Below, piece after piece: positions 6,611-15,527 of a stretch of DNA of 25,897 nt. Position 1 is the stretch's first letter. The number at the start of each line of letters is the position of its first letter. The stretch comes from Acidimicrobiaceae bacterium (GTDB taxonomy: Bacteria; Actinomycetota; Acidimicrobiia; Acidimicrobiales; Acidimicrobiaceae): contig JABEUP010000086.1 of NCBI GenBank assembly GCA_013044365.1, forward strand, positions 1-25,897, given 5' to 3'. The translations under genes were made by a program, and so were the position numbers. The notes under the pieces are model-generated. The model saw nothing but the letters and a program-made list of their open reading frames with translations, ran no database searches and was not told the DNA's origin.

Positions 6611-9370
6611 GTGGCACAAGACCTGCGCATTCGCTTTCGAGACATCTTTTCAAAAGCCTGGCTGCAATTTCTGCTCGGGTCAATCATGCTTTTCGCAATT
6701 CCAAGCATTCTTGGCCACCCATTTTCCAGCGGAGACAATTTAATACAGTTCAACCCACTGAGGGTACTGGCGGGACAAATAGAGCGTGGCGGAAATCTAC
6801 CGCTCTGGAATCAGTTCAACTGGTCGGGTACTCCGTTGCTCGCCGGATTCAATGCTGGCTCATTCTTTCCGACATCCTGGCTGTACATAATCCTCCCGGC
6901 AACCTGGGCCTGGGGCATCAACCAAGCGCTCCCGTATTTCCTTGCTTCGTTCGGATTTTACCTTCTCATGAAGGAAACCGGGGTATCGGAATTCTCTTCC
7001 CGCCTAACAGGCCTGGCTTTCGCTCTCTCGGGGGTAATGATAGCCCAAGGCGTCCACCTCGACATGATTACCGGAATCTCCCTTGCACCTTGGCTGCTGC
7101 TCTTCGCCTCCCGAATAATTGAACCCGGTCCCAATTCGCGTGCGCGGAACGCTATCTTTTTGGCCGTTTGCTATGCACTGATTGTACTCGCGGGTGCTCC
7201 GGAGGCGATGTTGGATGAGTTGATACTGCTTATAGTATTTTCGCTGGCCAAACTGGCAAGGTACAGATCCCAGTGGCCAAATAAGCTGGCATGGCTGTCT
7301 GCTGCCGGAATGTTGGCATTGGGTATTTCGGCAGCTCAGTGGATCCCGGGGCTGGAATTTCAAAGGATTTCACAACGTGCAAATCCAACCGCAGGTTTTG
7401 TAAGCTTCGGAGCCTTTGCCCCACAGTATTTCTATTCCCTGTTTACACCTTATCTATTCGGAGGGCCGGGCGCCCTCCGGGCATCCAACTACTTTGGCCC
7501 GTTCACCTGGGAAGAAGTCACGATTTACCCAACGATTGGTCCAATTATCGCCTTGTTCTCCACGATAGTTCGCTCCATCAAACGGACTTTGGACCGCGAC
7601 CTGCTGCCATACCTGCTCATTGCGATTACCGGAACAATCTTGGCTCTGGGATCCTACACTCCAGTGGAGTCATTCCTATACCATCTCCCCTTATATGGAC
7701 AGCAACGTCTTCAGGGACGCAACATTCTCGACCTGGATATCGCTATGTTCGCGTTCTTCGGGGTGTGGCTGGATCGCATTCTCCATAGATCGCCCTCCCA
7801 ACAATCCTGGATTCGGTGGATAGCTTTCCTGCCGGCGGCGATAATTGCGGTTATATATGGCAGCTTTCTCAGGTACAGCAACTTTGCCACCAAACTTCTT
7901 CACGCCGCACCACACCCCCGGCAGTTCACTACCCCTAAAGAGATCATTATCTTTGGTATTGAGCTTCTAATAGCCATTGCAAGCGGCCTGATATTTTTCT
8001 TATCACCCAGGATTTCGCTCAAGACCCTAAAGAAGCTGGTCCTATCAGCCACCCTGTTAGATATTTTGGTTTTCAATATCTTTGGAAGCCTGGGAACAAC
8101 TACTCGTCTCTCGCAATTCAACTCCTCAAGCCGCCAAATGATATACGTTCATTCGCTGATCGGAAGCAACTCGAGATTTGCGATCTATGACCCGAACCTT
8201 TATGACTACCCTGGTATCAATAGTTTCGGACAACCCGATTTGAATATTTCTGCCAGAAATCACTCCATTCAGGGCTATAGTTCACTTTCTCTGTCTAATT
8301 ACGAGAACGCCACAGGTACCCACGCCCAAGGGAGTCTGTCACCTCAGTTGCTCACAAGCTCGTTGGTTGACACGTTGGACATGAAAGTGATCCTAACAAG
8401 CTGGCGCTACCTATTGCGATCTTACGGATCCCCAACAGCAGTCCCGCTTCCTTCTTTCTACATTCCCGGCACTACCGCAAACAGCCTGCGTCCCACCAAA
8501 GCCAGCTATCCCGATTTCCGGACCGCTCCGATGCAATCTGGCGCCACTGATACTTTTGGTTTATTTGGAAGGTCCATGTCCGTAAGCAGTGTTGATTTAA
8601 ATCTTGGAAATAGCTTTTCACCTGGGAGCATCCTGAAAGTAGGTTTGCTCGAACAAGACGGCTCAATCGTCTGGTTGGAAAAGACGACATCCAATCCGGA
8701 AAACACCGTTCCCGGGACAATTCACTATTTGCCGGCGACGCAGTCCACACTCCCGACAACTGAGGCATTGGGAGTTGTCGTGAGCCAGATCCTTCCAAAA
8801 GGTTTGTATGATCCACAACAAGCGCTGGTAACCGGAGTGGGTATTAACTCGATACATGGATATTTTGCCCTTGATGGCCAACTCGAACCTTACCTGACTT
8901 ATCCTCATTTCCGACCGATAGCCCAAGCTGGAAGCTACGCGGTATTCGAGAATTCCAAAGCCAAACCAATTTTACGGCCATCAGTGTCCCAGGTTCAGAT
9001 ACTGAACCAAAATACCGAGCTGAATGGCACACTAAATCTTCACGTCATGTCGTCCGTGCCTGGATCGATCTCCAGGGCGGAAACTTATGCGCCGGGGTGG
9101 GAGGTACGATATTCTTCATTATCCACCGGACAGACCTTCGAACAGCCGATAACAAAAGACGGGGTCTTGCAGAAGATTCCGGTACCGGCAGGTAATTGGA
9201 ATATAACCGTATATTACCATCCTGGATCGGCTTACATTGGTATCTGGATTTCATTAGCATCGGTATTAGTAATACTGCTCTTTTTCATCCTGAGATACCA
9301 TAGAGATAAATCCTTGGTTCTCTCCGACCACCCCAAGCAGGGCGATACTGCCAGCTTTAGCCATTATTGA
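6611..9370 (+). CDS. YfhO-type polytopic membrane protein (GT-C-like glycosylation protein)
   Basis: A 919-residue membrane protein. The N-terminal region has the layout of the bacterial YfhO family: a first membrane helix, then SSGDNLIQFNP with Asp42 in the first outer loop (the place of the catalytic acid in GT-C enzymes), LPLWNQFNWSGTPLL at 63-77, then many hydrophobic helices to about residue 490. Residues about 500-870 form a large soluble, presumably extracellular domain, followed by one C-terminal helix (IWISLASVLVILLFFIL) and a short basic tail. YfhO proteins are linked to sugar decoration of surface polymers with a polyprenyl-linked donor. The GT2 gene directly upstream would make such a donor. 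The start is GTG with a 4-bp gap and no clear SD. The exact substrate cannot be read from sequence. Confidence 0.82.
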   Translation: MAQDLRIRFRDIFSKAWLQFLLGSIMLFAIPSILGHPFSSGDNLIQFNPLRVLAGQIERGGNLPLWNQFNWSGTPLLAGFNAGSFFPTSWLYIILPATWAWGINQALPYFLASFGFYLLMKETGVSEFSSRLTGLAFALSGVMIAQGVHLDMITGISLAPWLLLFASRIIEPGPNSRARNAIFLAVCYALIVLAGAPEAMLDELILLIVFSLAKLARYRSQWPNKLAWLSAAGMLALGISAAQWIPGLEFQRISQRANPTAGFVSFGAFAPQYFYSLFTPYLFGGPGALRASNYFGPFTWEEVTIYPTIGPIIALFSTIVRSIKRTLDRDLLPYLLIAITGTILALGSYTPVESFLYHLPLYGQQRLQGRNILDLDIAMFAFFGVWLDRILHRSPSQQSWIRWIAFLPAAIIAVIYGSFLRYSNFATKLLHAAPHPRQFTTPKEIIIFGIELLIAIASGLIFFLSPRISLKTLKKLVLSATLLDILVFNIFGSLGTTTRLSQFNSSSRQMIYVHSLIGSNSRFAIYDPNLYDYPGINSFGQPDLNISARNHSIQGYSSLSLSNYENATGTHAQGSLSPQLLTSSLVDTLDMKVILTSWRYLLRSYGSPTAVPLPSFYIPGTTANSLRPTKASYPDFRTAPMQSGATDTFGLFGRSMSVSSVDLNLGNSFSPGSILKVGLLEQDGSIVWLEKTTSNPENTVPGTIHYLPATQSTLPTTEALGVVVSQILPKGLYDPQQALVTGVGINSIHGYFALDGQLEPYLTYPHFRPIAQAGSYAVFENSKAKPILRPSVSQVQILNQNTELNGTLNLHVMSSVPGSISRAETYAPGWEVRYSSLSTGQTFEQPITKDGVLQKIPVPAGNWNITVYYHPGSAYIGIWISLASVLVILLFFILRYHRDKSLVLSDHPKQGDTASFSHY

Positions 9371-9386
9371 TCTGCGCACAGATCAA
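9367..9386. terminator. Hairpin shared by two convergent stop codons
   Basis: TTGATCTG (9367-9374), loop CGCA, and CAGATCAA (9379-9386) form a perfect 8-bp stem. The stop codon of the YfhO-type gene lies in the left arm and that of the convergent gene in the right arm. There is no U-tract on either side, so it may act as a bidirectional transcript-end or stabilising structure rather than a standard intrinsic terminator. Confidence 0.5.
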
Positions 9387-10333
9387 GTGTCTATTAACGA
9401 CGGCACAAAGATATCCTCCACACTGAAGTGATGGCTGGTCAATCCCTGTTCGAATGAATATGCGACAGCAGCCTCGAGAGTGGGCCTGTTCCTGGCAACG
9501 CCGTAAGCATAGGGATTACCGCCAAAAACCTTCCTCTCGGCTTCGAAATAGGCATTCGCCCAAGCCAGGTTGACGACGCGCGGATAGTGCTCCATCTGGT
9601 CTGAATAAGCCAGGGATTCTGCGAAAGCATTATACAAACTCCGGGGCAGCCAAGGGTATTGCGTTACAAGTTCCGACTTCACGGCCACGATGTGCATAAT
9701 CGGATAGATTCCGGTGCTACGGTAGTAGCTCGCCTCGACTTCGGGAAAATTAGGGAACAGCCTGTCTACGTCAGGATCATTGAGCCATCGATCTTCGACT
9801 TCCTCTATCACAACTATCGAATCAAGTTCGCCTTGGGCAAAGAGCTCCTCAACCGGCTGGGCTTCAACTTTGATATTGACCCCATTAGGAACGAATGGAA
9901 CCAATTCCTCTCGTTCTGTCACCCAATTGATATCTTCAGGTCGCACCCCATATTCGTGCTCCAGCATCCCACGCACCCACAACATCGTGGTGGTTTGATA
10001 CATCGGAGTTCCTACGCGCTTGCCCCTGAGATCCATCGGATGAGAAATACCACGGTTCTTTCTGACAAGCATGAATTGGTGGCGGAACATCCGGTAGGGA
10101 AAAATCGGCAGTGCAATCAAATCCTGCCCCCGCTCCTTGGCCATCAGATATGACGACAAAGAGAGCTCTGCAATATCGAATTCCTCATTCCGGATCATCC
10201 TCTGATGACGATCCCAGGCATCCGACATCGGCAATATCGTCAAATCAACCCCAAGAGGAGACACCTGACCCGAAATCAGTGCAATTGTGCGGTCATATTC
10301 ACCCAAAGCCAAGCTAACACGACATTTTCCCAT
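9383..10333 (-). CDS. 4,5-dihydroxyphthalate decarboxylase-like / NMT1-type periplasmic-binding-fold protein
   Basis: About 316 residues from the ATG at 10331-10333; an upstream in-frame TTG (10349-10351) would add six residues. The N-terminus reads CRVSLALGEYDRT, followed by GVDLTILPM, and later DLRGKRVGTPMYQTTTMLWVRGMLEHEYGV and SIVVIEEVEDRW. These match the type-2 periplasmic-binding fold group that contains 4,5-dihydroxyphthalate decarboxylase and NMT1-like substrate-binding proteins. There is no signal peptide or lipobox, so it is probably cytosolic. No ABC permease or ATPase gene is adjacent, which favours an enzyme or sensor over a transporter component. It could decarboxylate an aromatic acid, but I cannot identify catalytic residues, so the function is open. 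Confidence 0.75.
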   Translation of the reverse strand: MGKCRVSLALGEYDRTIALISGQVSPLGVDLTILPMSDAWDRHQRMIRNEEFDIAELSLSSYLMAKERGQDLIALPIFPYRMFRHQFMLVRKNRGISHPMDLRGKRVGTPMYQTTTMLWVRGMLEHEYGVRPEDINWVTEREELVPFVPNGVNIKVEAQPVEELFAQGELDSIVVIEEVEDRWLNDPDVDRLFPNFPEVEASYYRSTGIYPIMHIVAVKSELVTQYPWLPRSLYNAFAESLAYSDQMEHYPRVVNLAWANAYFEAERKVFGGNPYAYGVARNRPTLEAAVAYSFEQGLTSHHFSVEDIFVPSLIDT

Positions 10334-10581
10334 TGCGACTTTGCGCCACAAAAGTGGTGCTCACTCCCTTCATGATCGGTTTACAGGGCACTTTACCACA
10401 ACCGCTGCCCTCAATTACCATGCCTAGATTGGTTATCCGCACCCAATGTATTCCGGCTCATCAAATTGGAGGATCTCATATTAAACTGTCCGCCTGCAAA
10501 ACTGATATCGCCAGATTCAATAAAACGCCTCCGGAAGAAGCTCTGCCAAAGGTTGTCTCAGAACCCACAGAATCAGTAAGG

Positions 10582-11067
10582 CTAAACCGGCAGCTTTCCC
10601 GAACTCGACTTAGTTTTAACAAACAAAATCTTGTCCATAAAGGCGTACTTTGCTAGCCAAAGAATTGCAAACGAGGCTACATAGGCACCATCGACAAACA
10701 TTAGCTGGATCAGATGCGAAGAACCCACAATCTCTTTATGCGTAGCGGCAAAGTCTGCCGACCAGGTTGAGAACACCAAAGAAAGCCCCGCCATAACAAA
10801 ATACGGAACAACTTCTTTTGAGAAATGCGACTTGCCCCTCTTCTGCCAGGCCCAGTAACGATTCATAAAATAAGAAGGAACCGCACCCGCCATAGTGGCG
10901 AAAATCGATGAACCGCGCGCATCGAAAAGGTGCAGAATACCATATGAAGCAATAAAAACAACTTGCGAGATAACGAAAGAAATTCCCGACCCGAGAGTAT
11001 AACGAAATGCCCGTCGCCCGACTGGGCTACGGAACCAATCCCTAAACTCATCGGGATAAGAACTCAT
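10582..11067 (-). CDS. GtrA-like membrane protein
   Basis: About 161 residues from the ATG at 11065-11067; an upstream ATG at 11113-11115 would give 177. It has four hydrophobic segments: SGISFVISQVVFIASYGIL, SSIFATMAGAVPSYFMN, VVPYFVMAGLSLVFSTW and FVDGAYVASFAILWLAKYAF. The RYTLGSGIS start and the NRYWAWQKRG loop after helix 2 are typical of the GtrA/DPMS family, which is thought to flip or help transfer polyprenyl-linked sugars across the membrane. It could partner the GT2 enzyme at 5770-6606, although it is not in that operon. It is divergent from the epimerase gene, with about 70 bp between the starts, and neither candidate start has a good SD. Confidence 0.85.
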   Translation of the reverse strand: MSSYPDEFRDWFRSPVGRRAFRYTLGSGISFVISQVVFIASYGILHLFDARGSSIFATMAGAVPSYFMNRYWAWQKRGKSHFSKEVVPYFVMAGLSLVFSTWSADFAATHKEIVGSSHLIQLMFVDGAYVASFAILWLAKYAFMDKILFVKTKSSSGKLPV

Positions 11068-11138
11068 GTTAACCAAGTCTAGGACGTGTCGGCCAAAAGG
11101 TAAGTTCGCCAACATTTAACTTCAACCAGGGGAGTCCA

Positions 11139-12056
11139 ATGGAATTAGGCCATGTCGTTGTCACAGGTGGCGCTGGTTTTATCGGGTCACATTTACTAAC
11201 GCTCGCTTTGGAAAACTCAAAGAGCGTAACCGTCGTTGATCTGCGGCCCCAATCGCATCCCAATGCAAACCACCTTGTTCTTGACATAAGCGACAAAGAT
11301 TCATTGTTCTCAAATCTCCCCCGCCAGATCGACACTATTTTTCATCTGGCCGCCCGGACTTCGGTACTTCAATCGATCAATGACCCGCAGGGGGTGTTTG
11401 AAACCAATGTCGTTGGAACCCAGAATCTACTTGAAGTCGCACGGCAAAGAGGAGCGGGAAGAATCCTGCTTGCCTCCACCAACGCCGTAGTGGGAAATCT
11501 TCCAACTGGAAAAATCACAGAAACTGCTCCCCTTAGGCCACTTACACCATATGGATCTACTAAAGCAGCTGCCGAAGTCCTCGCAAATGCCTACAGCGCG
11601 TGCTACGGCATTAAGTCAACTCATCTCAGACTTACCAACGTCTACGGCGAGGGAATGGCAAAAAAGGACTCAATTGTGCCAAGGCTGATGCGAACTGCAT
11701 TGGGACTGTCAACATTTTCTATTTACGGAGATGGAGAACAGTTCCGCGACTATGTATACGTTAAAGATGTCGCCAAAGCATTCATCCAACTTGCCGGCAC
11801 GGATTACCAAGGACCAGTTGTGATCGGATCAGCAATATCTGTATCCGTCAATGCTCTAATAGAAAAGGTCTCAAAAGCTGCCGGTGTCAGGATCGAATTC
11901 GATAGAGTTTCAGCCAAACCGGGAGAAATGCGCGGGGTCAGCGTAGACAACACTCTAAGCATTTCCCTCGGAGTTACCATTGACACTCATCTTGACGAAG
12001 GTCTTGCCCGAACGTGGAATGACTTCAAATCCAATCAGGAAATCCGGAATAGCTAG
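11139..12056 (+). CDS. NAD-dependent epimerase/dehydratase (extended SDR, UDP-sugar epimerase type)
   Basis: A 305-residue extended short-chain dehydrogenase. The Rossmann motif TGGAGFIGSH is at residues 9-18, Asp34 after VTVV is the NAD-binding acid, FHLAART lies at 68-74, and the catalytic set is Ser113/Thr114 (LASTN) with Tyr138-xxx-Lys142 (YGSTK). LRLTNVYG and YGDGEQFRDYVYVKDVA are the usual substrate-binding segments of UDP-glucose 4-epimerase and dTDP-glucose dehydratase relatives. The ATG is preceded by a good GGGGAG ribosome-binding site. It probably makes a nucleotide sugar for the envelope glycans. Glycerol kinase follows 35 bp downstream on the same strand. Substrate cannot be assigned. 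Confidence 0.92.
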   Translation: MELGHVVVTGGAGFIGSHLLTLALENSKSVTVVDLRPQSHPNANHLVLDISDKDSLFSNLPRQIDTIFHLAARTSVLQSINDPQGVFETNVVGTQNLLEVARQRGAGRILLASTNAVVGNLPTGKITETAPLRPLTPYGSTKAAAEVLANAYSACYGIKSTHLRLTNVYGEGMAKKDSIVPRLMRTALGLSTFSIYGDGEQFRDYVYVKDVAKAFIQLAGTDYQGPVVIGSAISVSVNALIEKVSKAAGVRIEFDRVSAKPGEMRGVSVDNTLSISLGVTIDTHLDEGLARTWNDFKSNQEIRNS

Positions 12057-12091
12057 CACAGGCATATTTAACTCAGCTAGCTTTCTAATCA

Positions 12092-13561
12092 ATGAGTTAC
12101 GTAGGTCTTGACGTCGGAACAACATCTATTAAGGCAGTCGCCTTTGGCGAAGATGGTAACGTCCTGGCCAGATCTTCACGCCTGCTGCCTATCAACCGTC
12201 CGTCACCTGATCAAGCCGAACAAGATCCGTCTGAAATGGCACAATATTCTGTAGAGGTTCTCGGGGATATTGCAACTCAGCTCGATGTACCACCGAGATC
12301 GATTGGAATCGCAAACCAGAGGGAGACGGTAATCGCCTGGGAAAAGCGGACCACTCTCCCTTTGACAATGGCTATTTCCTGGCAGGATCGTCGTGGACGG
12401 ACTCGATGCAGCGAACTAAAAGAGCAGGGGGCTGAAGAGTTGGTGAAACAAATAACCGGACTTACCATTGATCCCTACTTCTCAGCCACCAAATACTCGA
12501 GTCTCTGTTCCCTTCTCGGAGAATCCTCACCAGCCAACACCGCGCTTGGAACAGTCGACAGCTGGCTAGTTGCAAACCTGACATCAAATAAGAATGTACT
12601 TACTGATTTCACCAACGCCTCAAGAACATCGCTGCTCAATATCGCCTCAAACCAATACGAGGCGCAACTTGGTACGCTTTTTGACGTGCCGATCGAGCTT
12701 CTGCCCACCCCCATTGCATCCAATGCACTTTTCGGTGAAATATCCCATCCCGATCTCAAAAAGTGGCGGGGGATCCCGATTCATGCTGTTCTTGGAGATC
12801 AGCAATCATCTCTGTTTGGCCAGGCGTGCACCAACTTCGGAGACCTCGAAGCAACGCTGGGAACAGGAACATTCGTACTGGTCAATACCGGAAACCAAAG
12901 GATCGATTCGAACCCCGGTCTGATTACCACTATTGCCTGGAACCTGATCGGCACCCCTAACACCTATTGCCTTGAGGGGTCAATTTTCTCGACTTCTACA
13001 ACATTGGAATGGCTCATAAATGTATTGGGAATTGCGAATAATATCGAGGAGCTTGAAGCACTTGCCAAATCCGTCAGAACTTCAGAGCAGGTTACCCTGA
13101 TGCCATTTTTCACCGGTTCAGGATCGCCATGGTGGAACCAGAATTCCTCGGCACTACTGGGTGGGCTGGATAATGCAACATCGAAGGGCCATATCGCCAA
13201 GGCCGGATTTGAATCTATCGCACTCAATATTGCCAGCGTAACGACCAACATCACCGCCCGGCTGAACGGACATACCAAACTAATCAGAATCGACGGCGGA
13301 CTCTCCAATATTGATTCTTTATGCCAGCTTATCGCGGACCAGACCGGCCTGGAGTGCCAGGCTTCATTGTCTGGCGAATCAACAGCATTCGGGGCGGCAA
13401 TGATGTCCGCGGTTGGAATCGGAGATTTGTCAATCAACAATGTGGAAGAGTTCTATAAATCACGTCATACCTTCCAACCAGCCAACGGGAGAATGAGCGC
13501 AAAGTCACGGGAGAAGCGATGGAACAGGTATTTGGATAAACTCGGACTAGTTGGTGAATGA
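12092..13561 (+). CDS. glpK: Glycerol kinase (FGGY family)
   Basis: A 489-residue FGGY kinase; two actin-like domains phosphorylate glycerol with ATP to give sn-glycerol 3-phosphate. ATP-binding GLDVGTTSIK is at residues 5-14. The glycerol-binding residues of E. coli GlpK have counterparts here: NQRET with Arg77-Glu78, DPYFSATK with Tyr129, and GDQQSS with Asp236-Gln237. WQDRRG, LGTGTF (256-261) and IDGGLSN complete the family pattern. Length is normal. This set supports glycerol over other FGGY substrates, though a related polyol is possible. No glpF or glpD is visible; the epimerase gene precedes it. The gene overlaps the end of the convergent ACT-domain gene by 15 bp (13547-13561). Confidence 0.87.
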   Translation: MSYVGLDVGTTSIKAVAFGEDGNVLARSSRLLPINRPSPDQAEQDPSEMAQYSVEVLGDIATQLDVPPRSIGIANQRETVIAWEKRTTLPLTMAISWQDRRGRTRCSELKEQGAEELVKQITGLTIDPYFSATKYSSLCSLLGESSPANTALGTVDSWLVANLTSNKNVLTDFTNASRTSLLNIASNQYEAQLGTLFDVPIELLPTPIASNALFGEISHPDLKKWRGIPIHAVLGDQQSSLFGQACTNFGDLEATLGTGTFVLVNTGNQRIDSNPGLITTIAWNLIGTPNTYCLEGSIFSTSTTLEWLINVLGIANNIEELEALAKSVRTSEQVTLMPFFTGSGSPWWNQNSSALLGGLDNATSKGHIAKAGFESIALNIASVTTNITARLNGHTKLIRIDGGLSNIDSLCQLIADQTGLECQASLSGESTAFGAAMMSAVGIGDLSINNVEEFYKSRHTFQPANGRMSAKSREKRWNRYLDKLGLVGE

Positions 13562-14185
13562 CGCAAGCTTAACGTCTCCGATGCGGGCTATCGCCTCTAA
13601 CTGCGAGCGTTCCAAATCGCGAAATGTACGATCCGGCCTTCCAAGTAGCAAAGCGACCATTGAACGGTGCATAATCACCATGGCTATGTCGGAGGGTTCG
13701 AGGATTTCAACGGTCGAGCCCGTCATCACTCCCTTCAGATAAGCCTCCACCCAACCCTGCACCGGTGCACTCCCATTCGCTGCGACTATTAAGTTTTGTT
13801 TTAGATCAAATACAACAACCCATTGGGCGGTGTAATCGAAACTCAGTCGGGTCATCAGCTCATTTACAAAAGATGGCCGATCCTCCTGCTCGATAATCGC
13901 AGCAGCGGTCAAAATCGGATCGAGACGGGAATCCCTCTCGGGGTGAGGCTCGATACTGACGTTCTCAACATCGACCCCATCCACCTCCTGAACTTCTCTT
14001 ATCATTAGATCGACCAGTTCGTCGTTTGGAAGATCTACAATCAGTTCGTCGATTACGCGGCCCGCACCGCGTTCCAAAATCTCTATTCCGACCAAGTCAC
14101 CCTTGACAGAACCAATCCGAGATGCCACAGATCCTAAAGCGCCTGGGCGGTCATCCAACCAAATTCTCAATACGTATCGAGCCAC
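13547..14185 (-). CDS. ACT-domain protein
   Basis: A 212-residue protein with an N-terminal ACT domain at residues 1-75: YVLRIWLDDRPGALGSVASRIG, then GDLVGIEILERG and a second strand pair ending VDGVDVENVSIEP. ACT domains bind amino acids or other small ligands. Residues 90-210 form a second domain with no motif I can name (VVVFDLKQNLIVAANG, VEILEPSDIAMVIMHRS), perhaps a small sensor fold. The start is GTG with a modest AGGA upstream. It lies 79 bp downstream of the aminotransferase on the same strand, so it may regulate or sense amino-acid metabolism. It overlaps glpK tail to tail. Confidence 0.82.
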   Translation of the reverse strand: MARYVLRIWLDDRPGALGSVASRIGSVKGDLVGIEILERGAGRVIDELIVDLPNDELVDLMIREVQEVDGVDVENVSIEPHPERDSRLDPILTAAAIIEQEDRPSFVNELMTRLSFDYTAQWVVVFDLKQNLIVAANGSAPVQGWVEAYLKGVMTGSTVEILEPSDIAMVIMHRSMVALLLGRPDRTFRDLERSQLEAIARIGDVKLASFTN

Positions 14186-14264
14186 GATCCAATCCTATAA
14201 CGACAATGTTTCAGGCTCGTTTCGCTCCAAACTCATTTCGATTAACAATTGGTTAACCACGATT

Positions 14265-15482
14265 TCAAAGCTTGGGCAATGCCCGCTTCAAGTTGCGTAA
14301 TGCCTGATGTATCCTCTGCTCGTTTTCAATCAGCGCAAACCGGACAAAACCCTCTCCTCCGGGACCAAAACCTACACCAGGAGAAACCGCCACCTGGGCT
14401 TGCGACACCAGGAATTTAGCAAACTCCAGCGATTGCATATCCTGGTAGGGCTCGGGAATCTCGCTCCAGACAAACATTGTGCCGCGCGGCTTCTCAATTT
14501 GCCACCCGATTCGGTTCAGACCTTCGCAAAGGACATCTCTTCGCGACTGATATATGGCGTTGACCAGAGGAGGATAGCTGTCCGCCTCATTCAAAGTCAC
14601 GGTGGCAGCAATCTGAATCGGCTGAAAGGTGCCGTAATCCAAGTAGCTCTTGAGTTTAGTGAGTGCGGCTACGACATCTTTGTTGCCAACCATGAACGCA
14701 GAACGCCAACCAGCCATTGAATAGGATTTGGTAAGAGTGTAGAGCTCTACGGCCACTTCCTTAGCGCCGGGCACCTGTAAAACCGATGGAGGCTTATACC
14801 CGTCGAATGCTGTGTCGGAATAGGCAAAGTCATGAACGACAGTCACCTCACGCTCCCGGGCAAATTCGACAATCTTAGTCATCCATTCGAGGTCGACGCT
14901 CGTCGTAGTCGGGTTGTGAGGAAAGGAAATGACAATAACCCTCGGCCGCGGCCACGATGACTCAAATGCCTCGACCAGATTTGAGAGGAACTCGTCCGGA
15001 TTGCCTCTCTTTGGAGCCTCACCCTTGGCCTCTGTTCTGGAAGTCGGCCCAAGCCTGACCTGCCGTACTTCCGCGCCCGCAAACAATGGACCCCAGATAT
15101 GAATTGGATAAGACGGTGAAGGCACCAGCGCAACGTCTCCGGGGCCTACCAAAACCCACATCACATGGGAAAATCCCTCTTTCGCTCCAATTGTGGAGAC
15201 GACCTCAGTCTCAGGATCCAGCTCAACAGAAAATTTCCGCATATACATGTCGGCAACTGCCTTGCGCAGGTTCGGCAGACCTTTGCTTGATGAATATCGG
15301 TGATTTCTGGGATTTCTAGCGGCCTCGGCTAATTTTTCAACGGCGATGTCCGGAGAAGGAATATCGGGATTCCCGAACCCAAGATCGATGACATCTTTTC
15401 CAGCCCGTCTCTCCTGCGCTTTAAGCGAATCGATCGCGGCAAAGACATATGGAGGCAGCCCACTTATTCTTCGAAATTCCAT
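14265..15482 (-). CDS. alaC: PLP-dependent aminotransferase, AlaC-like (alanine/glutamate-pyruvate type)
   Basis: 405 residues from the ATG at 15480-15482. A TTG-started extension of 15 residues is possible but less likely, because the AlaC family starts near this point: FRRISGLPPYVF resembles the E. coli AlaC N-terminus. It is a class I/II aminotransferase: DLGFGNPDIPSP, the cofactor segment SYPIHIWG, SFPHNPTTTS, DFAYSDTAFDG, and the PLP lysine in TLTKSYSMAGWRSAF (Lys252), followed by the carboxylate-binding Arg in GFVRFALIEN. It probably interconverts pyruvate and alanine with glutamate; AspC- or DapL-type substrates are alternatives. A TACTAT sits 9 nt before the ATG, compatible with a leaderless transcript. 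An ACT-domain gene follows. Confidence 0.85.
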   Translation of the reverse strand: MEFRRISGLPPYVFAAIDSLKAQERRAGKDVIDLGFGNPDIPSPDIAVEKLAEAARNPRNHRYSSSKGLPNLRKAVADMYMRKFSVELDPETEVVSTIGAKEGFSHVMWVLVGPGDVALVPSPSYPIHIWGPLFAGAEVRQVRLGPTSRTEAKGEAPKRGNPDEFLSNLVEAFESSWPRPRVIVISFPHNPTTTSVDLEWMTKIVEFAREREVTVVHDFAYSDTAFDGYKPPSVLQVPGAKEVAVELYTLTKSYSMAGWRSAFMVGNKDVVAALTKLKSYLDYGTFQPIQIAATVTLNEADSYPPLVNAIYQSRRDVLCEGLNRIGWQIEKPRGTMFVWSEIPEPYQDMQSLEFAKFLVSQAQVAVSPGVGFGPGGEGFVRFALIENEQRIHQALRNLKRALPKL

Positions 15483-15527
15483 GACATTACCATAGTACAC
15501 CCTACCTGGCGGTCGACTAATTCCCAA

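Noticed and set aside
10333..10656. 107-codon plus-strand frame between the binding-protein and GtrA genes
   Set aside because: It overlaps the 3' end of the GtrA gene antisense and has no family pattern or good start.
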